DNA from: Solirubrobacterales bacterium
GTDB taxonomy: Bacteria > Actinomycetota > Thermoleophilia > Solirubrobacterales > 70-9
Reading direction: 5' to 3'
Length of the DNA: 36,873 nt
Assembly: GCA_019456285.1 (NCBI GenBank)
Contig: VRUE01000005.1
Span: 20,346-57,218, forward strand
The translations under genes and the position numbers were made by a program. This document shows positions 1-12,655 of the stretch, piece by piece (the first letter of the stretch is position 1; each line of letters opens with the position of its first letter). The notes under the pieces are model-generated. The model worked only from the letters and a program-made list of their open reading frames with translations. It made no database searches and was not told where the DNA came from.

Positions 1-2654
<2,654 letters not shown>

Positions 2655-2692
2655 GGGTCTGAGACCAGCCGATACGCGCCGGTCGCAGGCCC

Positions 2693-3697
2693 TCAGAAGT
2701 CGGTGTCGAGCCAGGGCATCGTCTTGCGGAGTTCGCCTCCGATCTCCTCGACCTGATGCCCTGAGGCCTCCTCGCGCATACGGTCGAAGCTCTCGCCGCC
2801 GGCGCGGTTCTCGGCGATCCACTCCTTGGCGAACTCACCCGACTGGATCTGGTCGAGGATCTGCTTCATCGCCGCCCGCGACTCCTTGCCGATCACCCGC
2901 TTGCCGCGGGTCATGTCGCCGTACTCGGCCGTGTTGGAGATCGAGTAGCGCATCCCCTGGATCCCCTTCTCGTACATCAGGTCGGCGATCAGCTTCAGCT
3001 CGTGCAGGCACTCGAAGTAGGCGAGGCGGGGGTCGTAGCCGGCCTCGACCAGCGTCTCGAAGCCGGCCCGGACCAGCTCGCTGGCGCCGCCGCAGAGGAC
3101 CGCCTGCTCGCCGAAGAGGTCGGTCTCGCACTCGTCCTTGAAGGTCGTCTCGATGATCGCCGCGCGGCCGCCGCCGATCCCGGCGGCGTAGGCGAGGACG
3201 AGGTCGTGGGCGTCGCCGCTGGCGTCCTGGTGGACAGCCATCAGGCAGGGCACGCCGCGCCCCTCCTCGTACTGGCGGCGGACCAGGTGGCCGGGACCCT
3301 TGGGGGCGACCATGCCGACGTCGACCCCGGGCGGCGGCAGGATCTGCTCGAAGTGAATCGTGAAGCCGTGCGCGAAGAGCAGCAGGCTTCCGGGGGCGAT
3401 CCCGTCGGCGATCTCCGCCTCCCAGACCTCCGCCTGCTTCTCGTCGGGCAGCAGGACCATGACGACGTCGCCGCGGCTGGCGGCGTCGGCGATCTCGAGG
3501 ACCTCCAGCCCGGCCGCCTCGGCTTTGGCGCGGCTGGCCGAGTCGGGGCGCAGGCCGACGACGACGTCGACGCCGGAGTCCTTCAGGTTGAGCGCGTGGG
3601 CGTGGCCCTGCGAGCCGTAGCCGAGGACGGCGACGGTCTTGCCCTGCAGCTTGGAGAGGTCGGCGTCCTTGTCGTAGAAGATGTCGTCGGTGCGCAT
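2693..3697 (-). CDS. ilvC: Ketol-acid reductoisomerase
   Basis: [42 protein letters not shown]...; [46 protein letters not shown]. Confidence 0.97.
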   Translation of the reverse strand: MRTDDIFYDKDADLSKLQGKTVAVLGYGSQGHAHALNLKDSGVDVVVGLRPDSASRAKAEAAGLEVLEIADAASRGDVVMVLLPDEKQAEVWEAEIADGIAPGSLLLFAHGFTIHFEQILPPPGVDVGMVAPKGPGHLVRRQYEEGRGVPCLMAVHQDASGDAHDLVLAYAAGIGGGRAAIIETTFKDECETDLFGEQAVLCGGASELVRAGFETLVEAGYDPRLAYFECLHELKLIADLMYEKGIQGMRYSISNTAEYGDMTRGKRVIGKESRAAMKQILDQIQSGEFAKEWIAENRAGGESFDRMREEASGHQVEEIGGELRKTMPWLDTDF

Positions 3698-3708
3698 GGC
3701 CGGGCAGG

Positions 3709-5034
3709 CTACCGGAGCGCTCTGCGCATCAGCTTGCCCGACGGGGTTCGCGGCAGCGCCGCCGCCAGCTCGATCCGTTTCGGGACTTTGAAGCCGGCCA
3801 GCGCGGCGGCGCAGTGGCGGCGAAGCTCGTCGGGAGTCGCCGCGGAGCCGTCCTCGAGCACGACGATCGCGGTCACCGCCTGCTGCCACTCGGGGTCCTC
3901 GCGGCCGACCACCGCCGCGTCGGCGACCTCTGGGTGGCGCAGCAGCACCTGCTCGACTTCGGCCGGGACCACGTTCTCGCCGCCGCTGACGATCATGTCG
4001 TCGATCCGGTCTTCGACGTAGAGGAACCCCTCCTCGTCGATCCGGCCGAGGTCGCCGGTGTGCAGCCAGTCGTCGGCGTCGGCGTAACCGGGCGCCACCG
4101 TCGGCCCCTGGACGAGGATCTCGCCGTCCTGGATGCGCAGATGCGTGGTCAACAGCGGCCGCCCGGCGGAGCCCAGCTTGCGGCGAGCGTCGGCCGGGGC
4201 CAGCGTCGTCACCTGCGAGCAGGCCTCGGTCAGGCCGTAGGTTTGGACCACGGTGGCGCCGCGGCCGATCGCCTCTTCGAGCGGCTCCTTCGGCACCGGC
4301 CCGCCGCCGATCAGGATCGCCCGGGGACCGGAGAGGTCGGCATCGGCCTCCAGCAGCCGAGTCAACATCGTGGTGACGAGGGAGGCGACGGTGATGCCTT
4401 CCTCGCTCAGCGCCGCGGCCACCCGGTCGACGTCGAAGCCGTCGTGGATCACCGCGGTGGTGCCGTAGACCACCGAGCGCATCGCGATCCCAAGTCCGGC
4501 GACGTGGCTGAGCGGCAGGCAGCAGAGCCAGCGGTCCTGCGGGTCGACCCCGATGTTGAACGCCGACCCCACGGCGCTCCAGAGGAAGTTGCCGTAGGTG
4601 AGCCCGACCGGCTGGGGGGCGCCGGTGCTGCCGCTGGTCAACACCCGGCAGCTGACGTCGTCCATGTCGTGCTCGCCGAGCAACGGCAGGTCGGCCTCGG
4701 TCTGGGTGAGCTGGCCCGGATCGCCGAGGTCGACCGTCGGCTCCTCGGCGGCGATCACCGCAGCGTGCTCCTCGGCGGAGAGCTGCGGGCTGAGCGGCAG
4801 CAGGACCGCCCCGACCTTCGTCAGCGCGTGGATCAGCACCACCTGCTCGCGGCGCGGGTGCATGGTCAGCGCAGCGGTCGAGCCGCGGCGGACGCCGTGA
4901 GCGGCGAGACGCCGCGCCACCCAGGTCGCCTCCGCCTCCAGCTCGGCGTAGCTGACCTCGGAACCGTCCGCCACCAGGGCGGTGTGGTCGGGGCGGCTCT
5001 GGGATCTCTGGGCGAGCCAGTTGTCGAGTTTCAT
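3709..5034 (-). CDS. menE: o-Succinylbenzoate-CoA ligase (AMP-binding enzyme)
   Basis: ANL motifs [72 protein letters not shown]; adjacent to menB. Confidence 0.85.
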   Translation of the reverse strand: MKLDNWLAQRSQSRPDHTALVADGSEVSYAELEAEATWVARRLAAHGVRRGSTAALTMHPRREQVVLIHALTKVGAVLLPLSPQLSAEEHAAVIAAEEPTVDLGDPGQLTQTEADLPLLGEHDMDDVSCRVLTSGSTGAPQPVGLTYGNFLWSAVGSAFNIGVDPQDRWLCCLPLSHVAGLGIAMRSVVYGTTAVIHDGFDVDRVAAALSEEGITVASLVTTMLTRLLEADADLSGPRAILIGGGPVPKEPLEEAIGRGATVVQTYGLTEACSQVTTLAPADARRKLGSAGRPLLTTHLRIQDGEILVQGPTVAPGYADADDWLHTGDLGRIDEEGFLYVEDRIDDMIVSGGENVVPAEVEQVLLRHPEVADAAVVGREDPEWQQAVTAIVVLEDGSAATPDELRRHCAAALAGFKVPKRIELAAALPRTPSGKLMRRALR

Positions 5035-5139
5035 CGGATCGAGACGTTCACCAGGCGTCGCTGGCTATCGTTGCCCTTCGCATTCTTGCGGGCCGTCAGC
5101 CAGCGCGCGGTCCGCGACCAGCCCAGACCGGAGGAACGC

Positions 5140-6018
5140 TTGCCGCAACGCCATAGGGACGCCCCGCCCGAGCAGGACCTCTACGCGCCGATCGAGTGGC
5201 GCGTCGCCGCCGAGTACGGTGACATCCGCTACGAGACGGCGGACGGAATCGCCAAGATCGCGATCGACCGGCCCGAGGTGCGGAACGCCTTCCGCCCCCA
5301 GACCCTGGCCGAGCTGCGCGACGCCTTCGAGCGGGCCCGCGACGACCTCGAGGTGGGGGCGATCGTCTTCACCGGTGCCGGGACGGACGCATTCTGCTCC
5401 GGCGGCGACCAGCGGATCCGCGGCGACGACGGCTACATCGGCGACGACGAGGTCGCCCGGCACGGGGTGGGCCGGCTCGACGTCGGCGACCTGCACGTGC
5501 AGATCCGGCGCCTGCCGAAGCCGGTGATCGCGATGGTCGCCGGCTACGCGGTCGGCGGCGGCCACATCCTGCACCTGGTCTGCGACATGACGATCGCCGC
5601 CGACAACGCCTGCTTCGGCCAGACCGGCCCCCGGGTCGGCAGCTTCGACGGCGGCTTCGGCACCAGCCTGCTGGCCCGCAACGTCGGGGTGAAGCGGGCG
5701 AAGGAGATCTGGTTCCTCTGCCGCCTCTACGGCGCCGAGGAGGCGTTGGAGATGGGCCTGGTCAACGCGGTCGTGCCGGTCGACGACCTGGAGCGCGAGA
5801 CGGTCGCCTGGTGCCGGGAGATGCTCCACCTCTCCCCCCTCTCGCTGCGGCTGCTGAAGGCCAGCTTCAACGCCGAGGAGGACGGCCTCACCGGCCTCCA
5901 ACAGCTCTCCCACGACGCGACGCTGCTCTTCTACATGTCCGAGGAGGGACAGGAGGGCCGCAACGCCTACCAGGAAGGGCGCAAGCCGGACTTCTCCAAG
6001 TACCCGCGCCGACCATGA
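5140..6018 (+). CDS. menB: 1,4-Dihydroxy-2-naphthoyl-CoA synthase
   Basis: Crotonase fold; [99 protein letters not shown]. Probable TTG start after ggagg. Confidence 0.93.
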   Translation: MPQRHRDAPPEQDLYAPIEWRVAAEYGDIRYETADGIAKIAIDRPEVRNAFRPQTLAELRDAFERARDDLEVGAIVFTGAGTDAFCSGGDQRIRGDDGYIGDDEVARHGVGRLDVGDLHVQIRRLPKPVIAMVAGYAVGGGHILHLVCDMTIAADNACFGQTGPRVGSFDGGFGTSLLARNVGVKRAKEIWFLCRLYGAEEALEMGLVNAVVPVDDLERETVAWCREMLHLSPLSLRLLKASFNAEEDGLTGLQQLSHDATLLFYMSEEGQEGRNAYQEGRKPDFSKYPRRP

Positions 6019-6938
6019 CCGCGGGGCGGGTGGGTCCTGGCGTCGGGGTGAGTCCGTTGCGGATCTGGGTTATGGCCGCGAGGCCGCGGACGCTGCCGGT
6101 TGCAGTGGCGCCGGTGCTGGTCGGGACGGCTGCGGCCGTTGAGTGGGCTGGGAAGTTGCCGCGGTTTGGGGCGTTTGTCGCCGCCTTGATCGGATCGGTG
6201 TTCATCCAGGTCGGGACCAACCTGGCGAATGACTATTCCGATGCGAAGCGAGGGGCGGACACAGCCGATCGATTGGGTCCAGTGCGAGTTACCTCCACCG
6301 GCTTGGTTGCGCCACGGCGGGTGCTGACCGCCACCTGGGCCGCGTTCGGCGTTGCGGTCGCCTGCGGGATCTACCTAACCGCCGTCGCAGGAATCGTGAT
6401 CCTCCTGGTCGGCGCGCTCTCGATCGCCGCCGGCATCCTCTACACCGGCGGGCCGCGACCCTACGGATACGAGGGCCTGGGCGAGATCTTCGCCTTCCTC
6501 TTCTTCGGCCTGGTCGCGGTCAACGGCTCATTCTATGTGCAGGTCGAGGAACTCGACGCGCTGCCGCTCGGCCTCTCGATCGCGGTCGGCTTCCTGGCGA
6601 CGGCGATCCTCGTCGTCAACAACGTCCGCGATCTCGAGACCGACCGCCGGGCCGGCAAGATGACCCTCGCGGTGCGGATGGGCCGCGCCAACGCGGTCGC
6701 GCTCTACCGGCTGCTGGTGCTCGGCGCCTACCTGACGCTGCCAATCGCCCTTCTCGCCGGCGAATCGAGCCTACTGCCGCTGATCGGCCTCGCCTCGCTG
6801 CCGATCGCGATCGGCCCACTGCGGACGATGTCGAACCGGACCGACGGACCGGCGCTGAACAGGGCGCTGGCCGCCACCGGCGCGCTGCTGGCCGCCTTCA
6901 GCCTGCTGGTCGCCGCGGGGCTGGTGCTGGCGGGATAG
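6015..6938 (+). CDS. menA: 1,4-Dihydroxy-2-naphthoate polyprenyltransferase (UbiA family)
   Basis: ATGA overlap with men[77 protein letters not shown]. Confidence 0.92.
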   Translation: MTAGRVGPGVGVSPLRIWVMAARPRTLPVAVAPVLVGTAAAVEWAGKLPRFGAFVAALIGSVFIQVGTNLANDYSDAKRGADTADRLGPVRVTSTGLVAPRRVLTATWAAFGVAVACGIYLTAVAGIVILLVGALSIAAGILYTGGPRPYGYEGLGEIFAFLFFGLVAVNGSFYVQVEELDALPLGLSIAVGFLATAILVVNNVRDLETDRRAGKMTLAVRMGRANAVALYRLLVLGAYLTLPIALLAGESSLLPLIGLASLPIAIGPLRTMSNRTDGPALNRALAATGALLAAFSLLVAAGLVLAG

Positions 6939-6973
6939 CCACTGAGCCGGCTTCGAAGTGGGAAGCTCTGCGC

Positions 6974-8041
6974 ATGCGCATCGCCTCAGTCGAGGTCACT
7001 CCCTACGCGCTCCCCCTCCGCGAGCCGTACGTGACCGCGGCGGGACGGCTGGAGCGGCGCGAGATGGTGCTGCTGCGGCTGCGCTGCGAGGACGGCCTGG
7101 CCGGTCTCGGCGAAGCGGTGCCGCTCTCGCTGCGCGGGGGGATGGCGCTGGCCCGCGTGGTCGATGAGCTGGAGCGGCTCGGCGACTGGGAGTCGTTGGA
7201 CGAGGCGACGCTGAGCGCCGCCGGCGCGGCCCTCTCGCCGCCGGCCCGCTGTGCGGCGCTGACCGCCCTGATGGACCTGCGAAGCAGGCGGGCGGCAGCC
7301 GAGCGCGACGCCCCCTCTGCCGATCCGCCCCAGCCGGTGCGTTGCAACGCGACCCTGGTCGCGGGCGAGCCGACCGCGGTCGCCGCCGACGCCGAACGCT
7401 GGGCCGGGGACGGCTTCTCCAGCTTCAAGCTGAAGCTGGGCAGCCGGGACGGGGACGACGTCGGCCAGGTGCGAGCGGTCCGCAGCGCGCTCGGACCCGG
7501 GGCGCGGATCCGCGTCGACGCCAACGGCGCCTGGGACGTGGCGACGGCGAAGCGAACGCTGGCGCAGCTGGAGCCGCTCGACGTCGAGCTCGCCGAGCAA
7601 CCGGTCGCGACTCTCGGGGAAGCCGCGGAGGTGGTCGGCACGACCTCGATCCCGATCGCCGCCGACGAGAGCGTCGAGAGCCGCGCCGACGCGGAGCGCG
7701 CGGTCGCGATCGGCGCCTGCGGGCTGGTCGGGCTGAAGCTCTCCAAGGTCGGCGGGCCGGAGGCGGCGATCGGGATCGCCGAGGTCCTGCCCTCTTTCGT
7801 CTCCAGCGCGCTGGACGGGGCGATCGGGATCGCGGCGTCCGCGCAGGTTGCCCAGACGCTGAGCGAGGCGGCCGGCCCCGGCGACCCGGGCCTCGCGCAC
7901 GGGCTGGCCACCCAGCGCCTCTTCTCCTCCACCGTCGCCTCCGTCGAGTGCGAGCTGCGCGGCGACATGCTGCACCTGCCCGAGGGCCCGGGCCTCGGGG
8001 TGGAGATCGACGAGGCGGCGCTGGACGCCCACCGGCTCTAG
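6974..8041 (+). CDS. menC: o-Succinylbenzoate synthase (enolase superfamily)
   Basis: MRIASVEVTPYALPLREPYVTAAGRLERREMVLLRLRCEDGLAGLGEA; FSSFKLKLGS; RIRVDANGAWD; LAEQPV; AADESV; LKLSKVGG. Confidence 0.88.
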   Translation: MRIASVEVTPYALPLREPYVTAAGRLERREMVLLRLRCEDGLAGLGEAVPLSLRGGMALARVVDELERLGDWESLDEATLSAAGAALSPPARCAALTALMDLRSRRAAAERDAPSADPPQPVRCNATLVAGEPTAVAADAERWAGDGFSSFKLKLGSRDGDDVGQVRAVRSALGPGARIRVDANGAWDVATAKRTLAQLEPLDVELAEQPVATLGEAAEVVGTTSIPIAADESVESRADAERAVAIGACGLVGLKLSKVGGPEAAIGIAEVLPSFVSSALDGAIGIAASAQVAQTLSEAAGPGDPGLAHGLATQRLFSSTVASVECELRGDMLHLPEGPGLGVEIDEAALDAHRL

Positions 8042-8206
8042 ATGGTTGATTCCACGACCCCGCACACCTGGATGACGCGCCTGGCGCTGCGCATCTCTGC
8101 GTCCTCGGGCTTGCCTTTGGCACCACCAAAGGCTGCGCCCTGCGTCCTTGATCTGCTTGGCCACGCGCGCCCCCAGCCACACGCGGCCATGGCATCAGCC
8201 ATCTAG
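8038..8206. repeat. Intergenic palindromic element, copy A (menC/menD gap)
   Basis: Outer arms ctagatggttgattcca...(t)ggcatcagccatctag are inverted with few mismatches. Apical stem gcctttgg-cacca-ccaaaggc. Boxes tctgcgtcctcggg and ccctgcgtccttgatctgcttgg. Confidence 0.85.
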
Positions 8207-9957
8207 TGGACCGCGCCAACGCCAACACCGCGCTCGCCTCCGCCTTCGTCGAGGAGCTGGCGCGCTGCGGCCTGCGGCACGCCGTCCTCTCGCCCGGCTC
8301 GCGCTCGGCGCCCCTGGCCGTAGCGCTGTGGCGCCGGCCGGAGATCGAGGTGACGGTGCTCGTCGACGAGCGCGGCGCCGCGTTCTTCGCCCTCGGCGCC
8401 GCCCAGGCCAGCGGCGCGCCGGTGGCGATGCTCTGCACCTCCGGCACCGCCGCCGCCAACTTCCACCCGGCGATCCGCGAGGCCGACGAGTCGGCGATCT
8501 CGCTGATCGCCCTGACCGCCGACCGGCCGCCCGAGCTGCGCGGGATCGGCGCCGGCCAGACGATCGACCAGGTGAAGCTCTACGGGTCGGCGGTCCGTTG
8601 GTTCTGCGAGGTCGGCACGCACGAGGCCGACGACGACGGCCTCCTCCACTACCGCTCGCTCGCCTGCCGGGCCTTTGCCGCGGCCCGCGGCGAGGCGCGG
8701 CCGGGCCCCGTCCACCTCAACTTCCCCTGGCGCGAGCCGCTCGCTCCGGCACCGGTCGAGGGCGCGGTGACGGCGACCGACCCGCTCGCCCTGGAGGGCC
8801 GCGACGCGCGCCCGCTGACCGCGGTCACGCCCTACGGCGCCGAGCCTTCCGAGCTCCTGCTCGAGGAGGTCGCGGCGCAGATCGGCAGCGCCCGCTCCGG
8901 AGCGATCGTCGCGGGACGGCAGCTCGACCCGGAGCTGCGCGAGCCGCTCGCCCGCCTCGCCCGCGCCGCCGGCTTCCCGATCCTCGCCGAGCCGACCTCG
9001 CAGCTACGCAGCGGGCCGCACGATCGCTCCCACGTGATCGCCTCCTACGACCTGCTCCTGCGCGACGGCGGGTTCCGCGAGCGGGTCGCGCCCGACCTCG
9101 TGCTGCGCTTTGGCGAGATGCCGACCAGCAAGCCGCTGCGCGCCTGGCTGGCGGAGTCGGGCGCCAACCAGATCGTCGTCGACCCGCTCGGCGGCTGGAA
9201 CGAGCCGACCCGCCGGGCGGCGGCGCTGCTGCGCGCCGACCCGGTCGAGCTGGCGGCCGGCTGGGCGGCGCGGGTCGAGGCTGGCGACCGCGAGGCCCCC
9301 GCGGCCTGGCTCGACGCCGAGCGGGCAGCGCGGGAGGCGATCGAGGCCGAGCTGGAAGGGCTCGAGGCGCCCACCGAGCCGGGCCTGCAGCTTGCGCTCG
9401 GCCGCGCCCACCGCGACGGCGACCTCGTCTACACCGCGTCGAGCATGCCGATCCGCGACCAGGAGGCCTTCCTGCCGGCCGGTGAGGCCGACACGCTCTT
9501 CCTCTGCAACCGCGGCGCCAACGGGATCGACGGCCTGATCTCCTCGGGCATCGGCGCCGCCCACGCCACCGGCAGGCCGACCACGATCGTCACCGGCGAC
9601 CTCGGCCTCCTCCACGACCTCGGCGGCCTCGCCGCGCTGCGCGAGGTCTCGACGCCGGTGCGGATCGTCGTCGTCGACAACGACGGCGGCGGCATCTTCC
9701 ACTTCCTCCCCCCGGCAGAGGCGCTCGACGGCGGCGAGTTCGAGGCGCTGTTCGGCACCCCGCAAGGGGTAGACGTCGCCAGGGCGGCGGCCCTCTTCGA
9801 CCTGCCGCACCAACGGATCGACTCGCTTTCCCAGCTCCCCAACGCCCTCGATGCGGGCACCGGCCTGATCGAGGTCCCCGTCGACCGGCAAACCAACGTA
9901 GACCTGCACCGCCGCCTGGCCGACCGCGTAGCCGACGCAATCCAGTCCGTCGCCTGA
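8206..9957 (+). CDS. menD: 2-Succinyl-5-enolpyruvyl-6-hydroxy-3-cyclohexene-1-carboxylate synthase
   Basis: GTG start; ANANTALASAFVEELARCGLRHAVLSPGSRSAPLAVAL; CTSGTAAANFHPAIREAD; CNRGANGIDGLISSGIGAA; VVVDNDGGGIFHFLP. Confidence 0.95.
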   Translation: MDRANANTALASAFVEELARCGLRHAVLSPGSRSAPLAVALWRRPEIEVTVLVDERGAAFFALGAAQASGAPVAMLCTSGTAAANFHPAIREADESAISLIALTADRPPELRGIGAGQTIDQVKLYGSAVRWFCEVGTHEADDDGLLHYRSLACRAFAAARGEARPGPVHLNFPWREPLAPAPVEGAVTATDPLALEGRDARPLTAVTPYGAEPSELLLEEVAAQIGSARSGAIVAGRQLDPELREPLARLARAAGFPILAEPTSQLRSGPHDRSHVIASYDLLLRDGGFRERVAPDLVLRFGEMPTSKPLRAWLAESGANQIVVDPLGGWNEPTRRAAALLRADPVELAAGWAARVEAGDREAPAAWLDAERAAREAIEAELEGLEAPTEPGLQLALGRAHRDGDLVYTASSMPIRDQEAFLPAGEADTLFLCNRGANGIDGLISSGIGAAHATGRPTTIVTGDLGLLHDLGGLAALREVSTPVRIVVVDNDGGGIFHFLPPAEALDGGEFEALFGTPQGVDVARAAALFDLPHQRIDSLSQLPNALDAGTGLIEVPVDRQTNVDLHRRLADRVADAIQSVA

Positions 9958-10116
9958 GCCTGGATCCACCGATCTCGCCGGCCTCTCCACTCCGCATCCC
10001 TTCGCCGGGAGCCAATTCCCTTCACCCAGGTAGTACCACTACCTGGGTGAGCGGGGATCGGCCCCCGACTCGGCCTGCGAAGCGGAGAGACTCGCCGACC
10101 CCGGTGGATCCAGGCT
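9957..10116. repeat. Long imperfect palindrome between convergent menD and menF
   Basis: 15-nt perfect outer arms agcctggatccaccg (9957-9971) / cggtggatccaggct (10102-10116). 13-bp perfect apical stem tcacccaggtagt-acc-actacctgggtga (10022-10050). Confidence 0.85.
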
Positions 10117-10130
10117 GAGACCTTGCTGAA

Positions 10131-10167
10131 ACTGCATTTACCCCCGCTGGGAGTGGGTAAATGCAGT
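10131..10167. terminator. Terminator-like hairpin between menD and menF
   Basis: actgcatttaccc (10131-10143) / gggtaaatgcagt (10155-10167): 13-bp perfect stem, 11-nt loop, in a convergent intergenic region. Confidence 0.6.
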
Positions 10168-10265
10168 CTCGGCAGAAAGGACGATGCTCAGTCGCCACAG
10201 CGGATGCGCCCCGCCTCGCGGCCGGGGCCGGGTTGCCAGACCGGGCTCAGTGACGCGAAAGGTCG

Positions 10266-11681
10266 CTACTCGGCCAGCAGCGGCAGCAGGGCGCCGAGCT
10301 TCACCTCGGTCTCGGCCAGCTCCGAGGCGGGGTCGGAGCCGGCGACGATCCCGACGCCCGCGTAGAGGTGCGCCGCGCGGTCACGCAGCAGGGCGCTGCG
10401 CAGGGCGACGCAGAACTCGCCGTCCTCGGTCGCGTCCATCCAGCCCACCGGTCCCGCGTACCAGCCGCGGTCCATCCGCTCGAGCTCCGCGATCGCCGCC
10501 GCGGCGCCGGGCCACGGCTCGCCGCCGACCGCCGGGGTCGGGTGCAGGAGGCCGGCCAGCTCGACCGCCGAGCGCGGTTCGGCGAGCTGGGCGATCACCG
10601 GCGTCGCCAGGTGCTGGATGTTGGCGACCTTGACGAGCTCCGGCTCGGGCGACCGCTCGACCCAGACCGCGTGCGGGCGCAGGGCGCGGACGATTCGCTC
10701 GGCGACGATTCGCTGCTCGTGCCGGTCCTTGTCGCTGCGCAGGAGCTGCTCGCCGAGGTGGTCGTCGACGGTCGGGTCGGAGCTGCGTCTGGTCGACCCG
10801 GCCAGCGCCACGGTGGAGACCCCGGCCCCGGAGCGCCGCACCAGCAGCTCCGGGCTGGCGCCGAGGAATGCCGCCTCGGGCGTGCCGCAGCAGAAGCAGA
10901 AGCAGGCGGGGAACTGCTCCCGCAGGGCGCCGAAGATCGCCGCCGGTTCGTGCGCCGAGGCCGCCGCGACCACGATCTCGCGGGCGAGCACCGTCTTGCT
11001 CAGCTCGCCGGACTCGATCCGCTCGGTGGCCGCGGCGACCGCTCGCTCGAAGTCCCGGGGCGGGCGGACGTTGCGGATCTCGGGCCGGTCGGTGGGGTGC
11101 GGGTCGAGCAGCGGCAGCGGGTCGAACCGCAGGCCGGCGAGCCGGGCGGCGATGCGGTCGCCCGTCGCGGCGGCATCCTCGCCGGGCCGCACGACCAGGT
11201 TGGCGGTCAGGAAAGCCTCGTCCCCGTTGCGGCAGATCGAGACCTCGGGCAGCGCCATCGAGGCCGGTGCGAAGGACGACCAGGCGGGCGATGCGGCGCC
11301 CTCCGGGTCGAAGGCGAAGCCCCCTGTCCAGACCGGGCCGGCGCCCGCCGGCAGGCCGGCCGGCTCTCTCGCGACGCTGTCCGAGCCGAGATCGAGGCAC
11401 TCGCGGGCGACATCGCCGAAGCGGCCCTCGCCACGCGAGATGGCCTCATGGGCCACTCCGAGCGCCGCCAGGGCGAAGTCGCGATCGGGCTGCTCCCAGC
11501 AGAACCAGCGATCCGATGCCAGGCGCGAGGCGAAGACGGCGGCGCAGGGATCCACCCCCTCCACCGGGACCGTGACGCTGACCAGCGTCCGCCGCCCCCG
11601 ACCCGCCGCCCGCTCAGCCCCCTCGCGCAGCCGAGCGAGAAGGCTGTCGGGTTTAGTGACTATCCGAAAACCCCCGCGCAC
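10266..11681 (-). CDS. menF: Isochorismate synthase
   Basis: Chorismate-binding motifs ERIESGELSKTVLAREIVV, FLGASPELLVRR, GSTRRS, HPTPAVGGEPWPGA, GWYAGPVGWMDATEDGEFCVALRSALL, YAGVGIVAGSDPASELAETEVKLGALL. The N-terminal start is uncertain and may lie in repeat copy B. Confidence 0.9.
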   Translation of the reverse strand: MRGGFRIVTKPDSLLARLREGAERAAGRGRRTLVSVTVPVEGVDPCAAVFASRLASDRWFCWEQPDRDFALAALGVAHEAISRGEGRFGDVARECLDLGSDSVAREPAGLPAGAGPVWTGGFAFDPEGAASPAWSSFAPASMALPEVSICRNGDEAFLTANLVVRPGEDAAATGDRIAARLAGLRFDPLPLLDPHPTDRPEIRNVRPPRDFERAVAAATERIESGELSKTVLAREIVVAAASAHEPAAIFGALREQFPACFCFCCGTPEAAFLGASPELLVRRSGAGVSTVALAGSTRRSSDPTVDDHLGEQLLRSDKDRHEQRIVAERIVRALRPHAVWVERSPEPELVKVANIQHLATPVIAQLAEPRSAVELAGLLHPTPAVGGEPWPGAAAAIAELERMDRGWYAGPVGWMDATEDGEFCVALRSALLRDRAAHLYAGVGIVAGSDPASELAETEVKLGALLPLLAE

Positions 11682-11819
11682 GCTTGGCGGCGGCGGACGC
11701 TGCGCGGATGCGTCGTCCTCAGTCGGCCGAATAGCGCACGACTATTCGGCCTCCCTGCGTCCTCGCCCCGCTTGGTCCGGCGCTCGCCAGCCACACACGC
11801 GGGTTTTCGGATAGTCACT
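11655..11819. repeat. Intergenic palindromic element, copy B
   Basis: 19-nt perfect inverted ends agtgactatccgaaaaccc (11655-11673) / gggttttcggatagtcact (11801-11819). Apical stem ggccgaatag-cgcacga-ctattcggcc. Boxes gtcctcagtcggcc and ctccctgcgtcctcgccccgcttgg. Confidence 0.9.
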
Positions 11820-11848
11820 TAGTGCCCTCTCTCACCGTGCTGACCGGA

Positions 11849-11976
11849 AAATGACGAGACCCAGGCGCCGCCAGGCAAGGACACAGGGAGGCCGACGAGG
11901 GGAACGCACTTGCTAGTGCGTGACCCGAGGAGGCCGACCGAGGACGCAGCACGGCGGCGATCTAAGGCCGTCATTT
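11849..11976. repeat. Intergenic palindromic element, copy D (opposite orientation to A-C)
   Basis: Ends aaatgacg / cgtcattt. Reverse complement carries gctgcgtcctcggtcggcc and ggcctccctgtgtccttgcc. Apical stem acgcact-tgct-agtgcgt. Confidence 0.8.
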
Positions 11977-12003
11977 AGGATGGCAGCGTCTGGGGCCGTC
12001 ATT

Positions 12004-12552
12004 TCAGGCGCTGCCGCGGACTATTGCTATCTCGCCAGTGCGGACCATCTCGATCAGGCCGTGGGGACGGATCATCCGCTCGAAGGCCTCGATCTTCTCG
12101 GCCGACCCGGTCACCTCGATCGTCATCGTGCGCCGCGAGACGTCGATGATTTTGGCGCGGAAGATCTCCGCGAACTGGATGATCTCAGCCCGGTTCTCGA
12201 CCGCCGAGGAGACCTTGAACATCGCCATCTCCCGGGCGACCGTCTCCTCCGGCTCCATGTCGCGGATCTTCAGCACGTTGATCAGCTTGTGGAGCTGCTT
12301 GGTGACCTGGCCGATCGGGTGGACCGCCCCGTCCAGGGTCAGCGTCACCCGCGAGATGTCGGGGTCATCGGTCGGCCCGACCGCGAGCGTGTCGATGTTG
12401 AAGCCGCGCCGCGCGAACAGCCCGGCGATCCGCGCCAGGACGCCCGGCTTGTTCTCGACCAGGATCGAGAGGATGTGCTTGCGTCCACTCAGCTGCCCGG
12501 GGACGCGCAGCTCCTCCAATTTGACCAGCTCCGGGGTCCCGGCCTCCATCAT
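12004..12552 (-). CDS. ilvN: Acetolactate synthase small (regulatory) subunit
   Basis: KHILSILVENKPGVLARIAGLFARRGFNIDTLAVGPTDDPDISRVTLTLDG; ACT domain. Start taken as MMEAGTPEL; the longer track ORF reads into repeat copy C. Confidence 0.95.
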   Translation of the reverse strand: MMEAGTPELVKLEELRVPGQLSGRKHILSILVENKPGVLARIAGLFARRGFNIDTLAVGPTDDPDISRVTLTLDGAVHPIGQVTKQLHKLINVLKIRDMEPEETVAREMAMFKVSSAVENRAEIIQFAEIFRAKIIDVSRRTMTIEVTGSAEKIEAFERMIRPHGLIEMVRTGEIAIVRGSA

Positions 12553-12649
12553 GACCCCCACGACGCTGCACATCTCTGCGTCCTCGGTCGCTCGCGTGCA
12601 GAGCACGCCACGCTCCCTGCGTCCTTGATCTGCTTGGTCGTGAAGGTCA
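12552..12649. repeat. Intergenic palindromic element, copy C (ilvB/ilvN gap)
   Basis: Outer arms tgacccccacga / tcgtgaaggtca. Apical stem gcgtgc-aga-gcacgc. Boxes tctgcgtcctcggtcg and ctccctgcgtccttgatctgcttgg. Confidence 0.8.
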
Positions 12650-12655
12650 CGACCC

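Noticed and set aside
8038-12649. Could the repeated boxes be a CRISPR array?
   Set aside because: Copies are dispersed, differ in orientation and length, and lack regularly spaced identical direct repeats with unique spacers; no cas genes are visible.
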